Shown piece by piece: positions 62,081 through 64,000 of a stretch of 64,000 bases of DNA; the first letter of the stretch is position 1, and every line of letters starts with the position of its first letter. Location of the stretch: NCBI RefSeq assembly GCF_001458255.1, contig NZ_CYSB01000028.1:1-64000 (forward strand), read 5' to 3'. The DNA comes from Thalassovita autumnalis. Its GTDB lineage: Bacteria > Pseudomonadota > Alphaproteobacteria > Rhodobacterales > Rhodobacteraceae. The notes under the pieces were generated by a model, which saw only the letters and a list, made by a program, of their open reading frames with translations, was not told the origin of the DNA and ran no database searches. A program made the position numbers and the translations under genes.

Positions 62081-63460
62081 ATGTCATCGAGTGACCGTAC
62101 GTCTATTTCCCCTCTCTCTGCCTCGGCAGACGCCGCCCCCAACGCGGCCTCAAACCCTATGGCTGAGCATCTGGCGCAGCGTCTTTATGCAGAACTGGAA
62201 GACCGGCGCGACGATTTGATCGCACTGACCCAAGACCTGATCCGCATTCCAACCTTGAACCCTCCCGGTGAGTTTTATCGAGACATATGCGAATATTTGT
62301 CAAAAAGACTGGCCGCAAAAGGTTTCGAAATTGAATTGGTGCGCGCTCATGGCGCCCCCGGTGACAGCGAGAAATATCCGCGTTGGAATGTCGTTGCCCG
62401 CCGCGACGGGAAATTTCCGGGCGAATGTGTACATTTCAACAGCCATATCGATGTGGTCGATGTCGGGCTGGGCTGGACGACGGACCCTTTTGGCGGTGAG
62501 CTGAAGGATGGCAAGATCTACGGCCGGGGCGCCTGTGACATGAAGGGGGGGCTGGCGGCCTCTATCGTAGCGGCCGAGGCATTTCTGGCGATCTGCCCCG
62601 ACTTTCATGGCGCGATTGAGATCAGCGGCACCGCGGATGAGGAATCCGGCGGCTTTGGCGGCGTGGCCTATCTGGCCGAAAAGGGGTTCTTTGCGCCGGA
62701 ACGGGTGCAGCATGTGATCATCCCCGAACCGCTGAACAAAGACCGGATCTGCCTCGGCCATCGCGGCGTCTGGTGGGCCGAGATTGAGACCTTTGGCGAA
62801 ATCGCCCATGGCTCCATGCCGTTCCTTGGCGATTGCGCAGTGCGCCATATGGGCGCAGTGGTCAATGAAATGGAGGAAAGCCTGTTCCCCGCATTGGCGC
62901 AAAAACGCACTGATATGCCGGTGGTGCCGGAAGGCGCCAAACAGTCCACGCTCAACATCAATTCGATGCACGGCGGTCAGGCGGAGCAGGATCCGGATTT
63001 CACCGGCCTGCCAAGCCCTTGCGTGCCGGACAGCTGCCGCATGATCATCGATCGCCGCTTCCTCATCGAAGAGGATATCAACGAGGTCCAAGAGGAAGTT
63101 ATGCAGGTTCTGCGCACCGTCGAAGAGAGCCGCGACAACTTCCGCTACGATGTCAAAGAACTGCACCGGGTCCTGCCCACCATGACCGAGAAAAGCGCAC
63201 CGGTTGTGCAAACCGTGGCAAAAGCAATTGCAGAGACCATGGGAAAAGAGGCAGAATATGTCGTGTCGCCGGGCACTTACGATCAAAAGCACATTGATCG
63301 CATCGGAAAACTGCACAATTGCATCGCCTATGGGCCAGGCATTTTGGATCTGGCGCATAAGCCGGACGAATACGTCGGAGTCGAAGATATGATCGACTCT
63401 GCCAAGGTAATGGGCCGTTCATTGATTGACCTGCTGGCAAAACCAGAGGCGGCGGCCTGA
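62081..63460 (+). CDS. M20 family amidohydrolase (ArgE/DapE-like deacylase)
   Basis: 459 residues. M20 metal motifs: VHFNSHIDVVD (His, Asp), GRGACDMKGG with the shared Asp, TADEESGGFGG (Glu-Glu) and the catalytic-site His near the end, in YDQKHIDRIGK. The insert from about 215 is the dimerisation lid. Members deacylate amino acids or small peptides; acetylornithine and succinyl-diaminopimelate are only nearest relatives. It precedes a peptide-type ABC binding-protein gene by 18 bases, suggesting uptake and hydrolysis of an N-acyl amino acid or peptide. Confidence 0.9.
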   Translation: MSSSDRTSISPLSASADAAPNAASNPMAEHLAQRLYAELEDRRDDLIALTQDLIRIPTLNPPGEFYRDICEYLSKRLAAKGFEIELVRAHGAPGDSEKYPRWNVVARRDGKFPGECVHFNSHIDVVDVGLGWTTDPFGGELKDGKIYGRGACDMKGGLAASIVAAEAFLAICPDFHGAIEISGTADEESGGFGGVAYLAEKGFFAPERVQHVIIPEPLNKDRICLGHRGVWWAEIETFGEIAHGSMPFLGDCAVRHMGAVVNEMEESLFPALAQKRTDMPVVPEGAKQSTLNINSMHGGQAEQDPDFTGLPSPCVPDSCRMIIDRRFLIEEDINEVQEEVMQVLRTVEESRDNFRYDVKELHRVLPTMTEKSAPVVQTVAKAIAETMGKEAEYVVSPGTYDQKHIDRIGKLHNCIAYGPGILDLAHKPDEYVGVEDMIDSAKVMGRSLIDLLAKPEAAA

Positions 63461-63478
63461 GATAAGGGAGAATACGAA

Positions 63479-64000
63479 ATGACGACCAAGACTTTCAAAC
63501 TTGGCCTCCTCAGCGCAGCGGCGCTGGCGGCCAGCGCCGGGCTGGCCATGGCCAAGTCCGACATCGTTGTGGCCATGCAGCTAGAGCCGCCACATCTGGA
63601 CCCGACATCGGCCGCCGCAGGCGCCATCGACTCGGTGCTTTATTCCAACGTGTTTGAAGGTCTTACCCGTTTCGGTTCGGACGGTTCCGTAAACCCCGGT
63701 CTGGCCAAAAGCTGGGAGATCTCGGAAGACGGCAAAACCTACACCTTCATGCTGCACGAAGGCGTGACCTTCCATGACGGTTCGGCGATGGACGCCGAAG
63801 ACGTGAAATTCTCACTGGATCGCGCCCGCGCCGAAGACAGCGCCAACGCGCAGAAGGCCCTGTTTGAAGGCATCGAAAACGTCGAGGTGGTTGATCCGCT
63901 GACTGTCAAGGTCACGCTGGCCGCACCCAACGGCAGCTTCCTGTTCAACATGGCCTGGGGCGATGCGGTGATCGTGGCGCCAGAAAGCATTGAGAACATC
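63479..64000 (+). CDS. peptide/opine-type ABC transporter substrate-binding protein (partial, runs off right edge)
   Basis: The first 174 residues are seen. The N-terminal signal peptide (TTKTFKLGLLSAAALAASAGLAMA) is cleaved before KSD. The SBP_bac_5 (DppA/OppA) motifs follow: the PPHLDPTSA segment, VFEGLTRFGSDGSVNPGLAKSWEIS and GVTFHDGSAMDAEDVKFSLDRA. It binds a peptide, opine or similar solute in the periplasm. AAGGGAG lies before ATG 63479. Permease and ATPase genes presumably follow outside the window. Confidence 0.9.
   Translation, partial: MTTKTFKLGLLSAAALAASAGLAMAKSDIVVAMQLEPPHLDPTSAAAGAIDSVLYSNVFEGLTRFGSDGSVNPGLAKSWEISEDGKTYTFMLHEGVTFHDGSAMDAEDVKFSLDRARAEDSANAQKALFEGIENVEVVDPLTVKVTLAAPNGSFLFNMAWGDAVIVAPESIENI

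Noticed and set aside
62300-63358. 352-residue open frame opposite the M20 gene
   Set aside because: Antisense of a gene with clear metal-binding motifs; shadow.

Overview
The window is a 64 kb stretch of an alphaproteobacterial chromosome, most likely a member of the Roseobacter group of the Rhodobacteraceae. The evidence is gene content and style: dense GC-rich genes with ATGA stop/start overlaps, accD-folC, the phenylacetate genes paaK/paaI/paaZ, glutathione-dependent formaldehyde oxidation genes, a membrane ferritin with an Irr-type (ICE) operator, and DUF2794 and ZapE proteins typical of this family. I saw no rRNA, tRNA, CRISPR array, prophage, insertion sequence or replication origin. 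The genus cannot be fixed from the sequence alone.

Layout. 1-600: an AT-richer edge with one small hypothetical gene. 0.6-13.5 kb: mixed metabolism, mostly regulator/target pairs that are divergently transcribed (HxlR/VOC, Lrp/cupin, ArsR-like/NIPSNAP-ABM, Lrp/PhzF), plus acyl-CoA dehydrogenase, an alpha/beta hydrolase broken by one stop codon, LysR, an AEC carrier, GNAT, HNH nuclease and fadH. 13.6-16.3 kb: a tight arsenic operon, arsR-arsC(LMW-PTP type)-aqpS-arsC(glutaredoxin type)-arsH. 16.5-24 kb: envelope hypotheticals, two tandem CPBP membrane proteases, accD-folC, a candidate small RNA or leader with an intrinsic terminator, and a second AEC carrier.

24-39 kb: an exopolysaccharide island that I regard as the most interesting part of the window. 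It has a GH16 glycanase, an OmpA-like protein, an O-acyltransferase, a STAS-sugar nucleotidyltransferase fusion with an apparently frameshifted start, a cellulose-synthase-like GT2, two DUF3131 proteins on opposite strands, two secreted proteins of unknown function, a degenerate type-I-secretion ABC protein carrying what looks like an RsbW-type C-terminal domain, and an HlyD-like adaptor. Together they look like a synthase-dependent beta-glucan system with an embedded STAS/anti-sigma-like module.

39-48.6 kb: fghA, YaiI, HAD, an ornithine cyclodeaminase homologue, MFS, zapE, mbfA, TetR, a ClpP-like protease, glutathione-dependent formaldehyde dehydrogenase and a cytochrome c'. 48.7-54.7 kb: phenylacetate catabolism (tetR, paaK, paaI, divergent paaZ), DUF2794 and a 3-hydroxyacyl-CoA dehydrogenase homologue. 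54.7-61 kb: NlpC/P60, M17 aminopeptidase, an Hpt-like protein, IclR, class I FBPase with rpe, GFA and VOC proteins. 61.4-64 kb: a PAS-LuxR regulator divergent from an M20 peptidase and a peptide-type ABC binding protein that runs off the right edge; two tandem operators lie between them.

Recurrent non-coding structure: several bidirectional intrinsic terminators, palindromic operators in most divergent promoters, and a family of three hairpin elements at gene 3' ends sharing an ATACTCTGG core, whose stems differ by compensatory changes.
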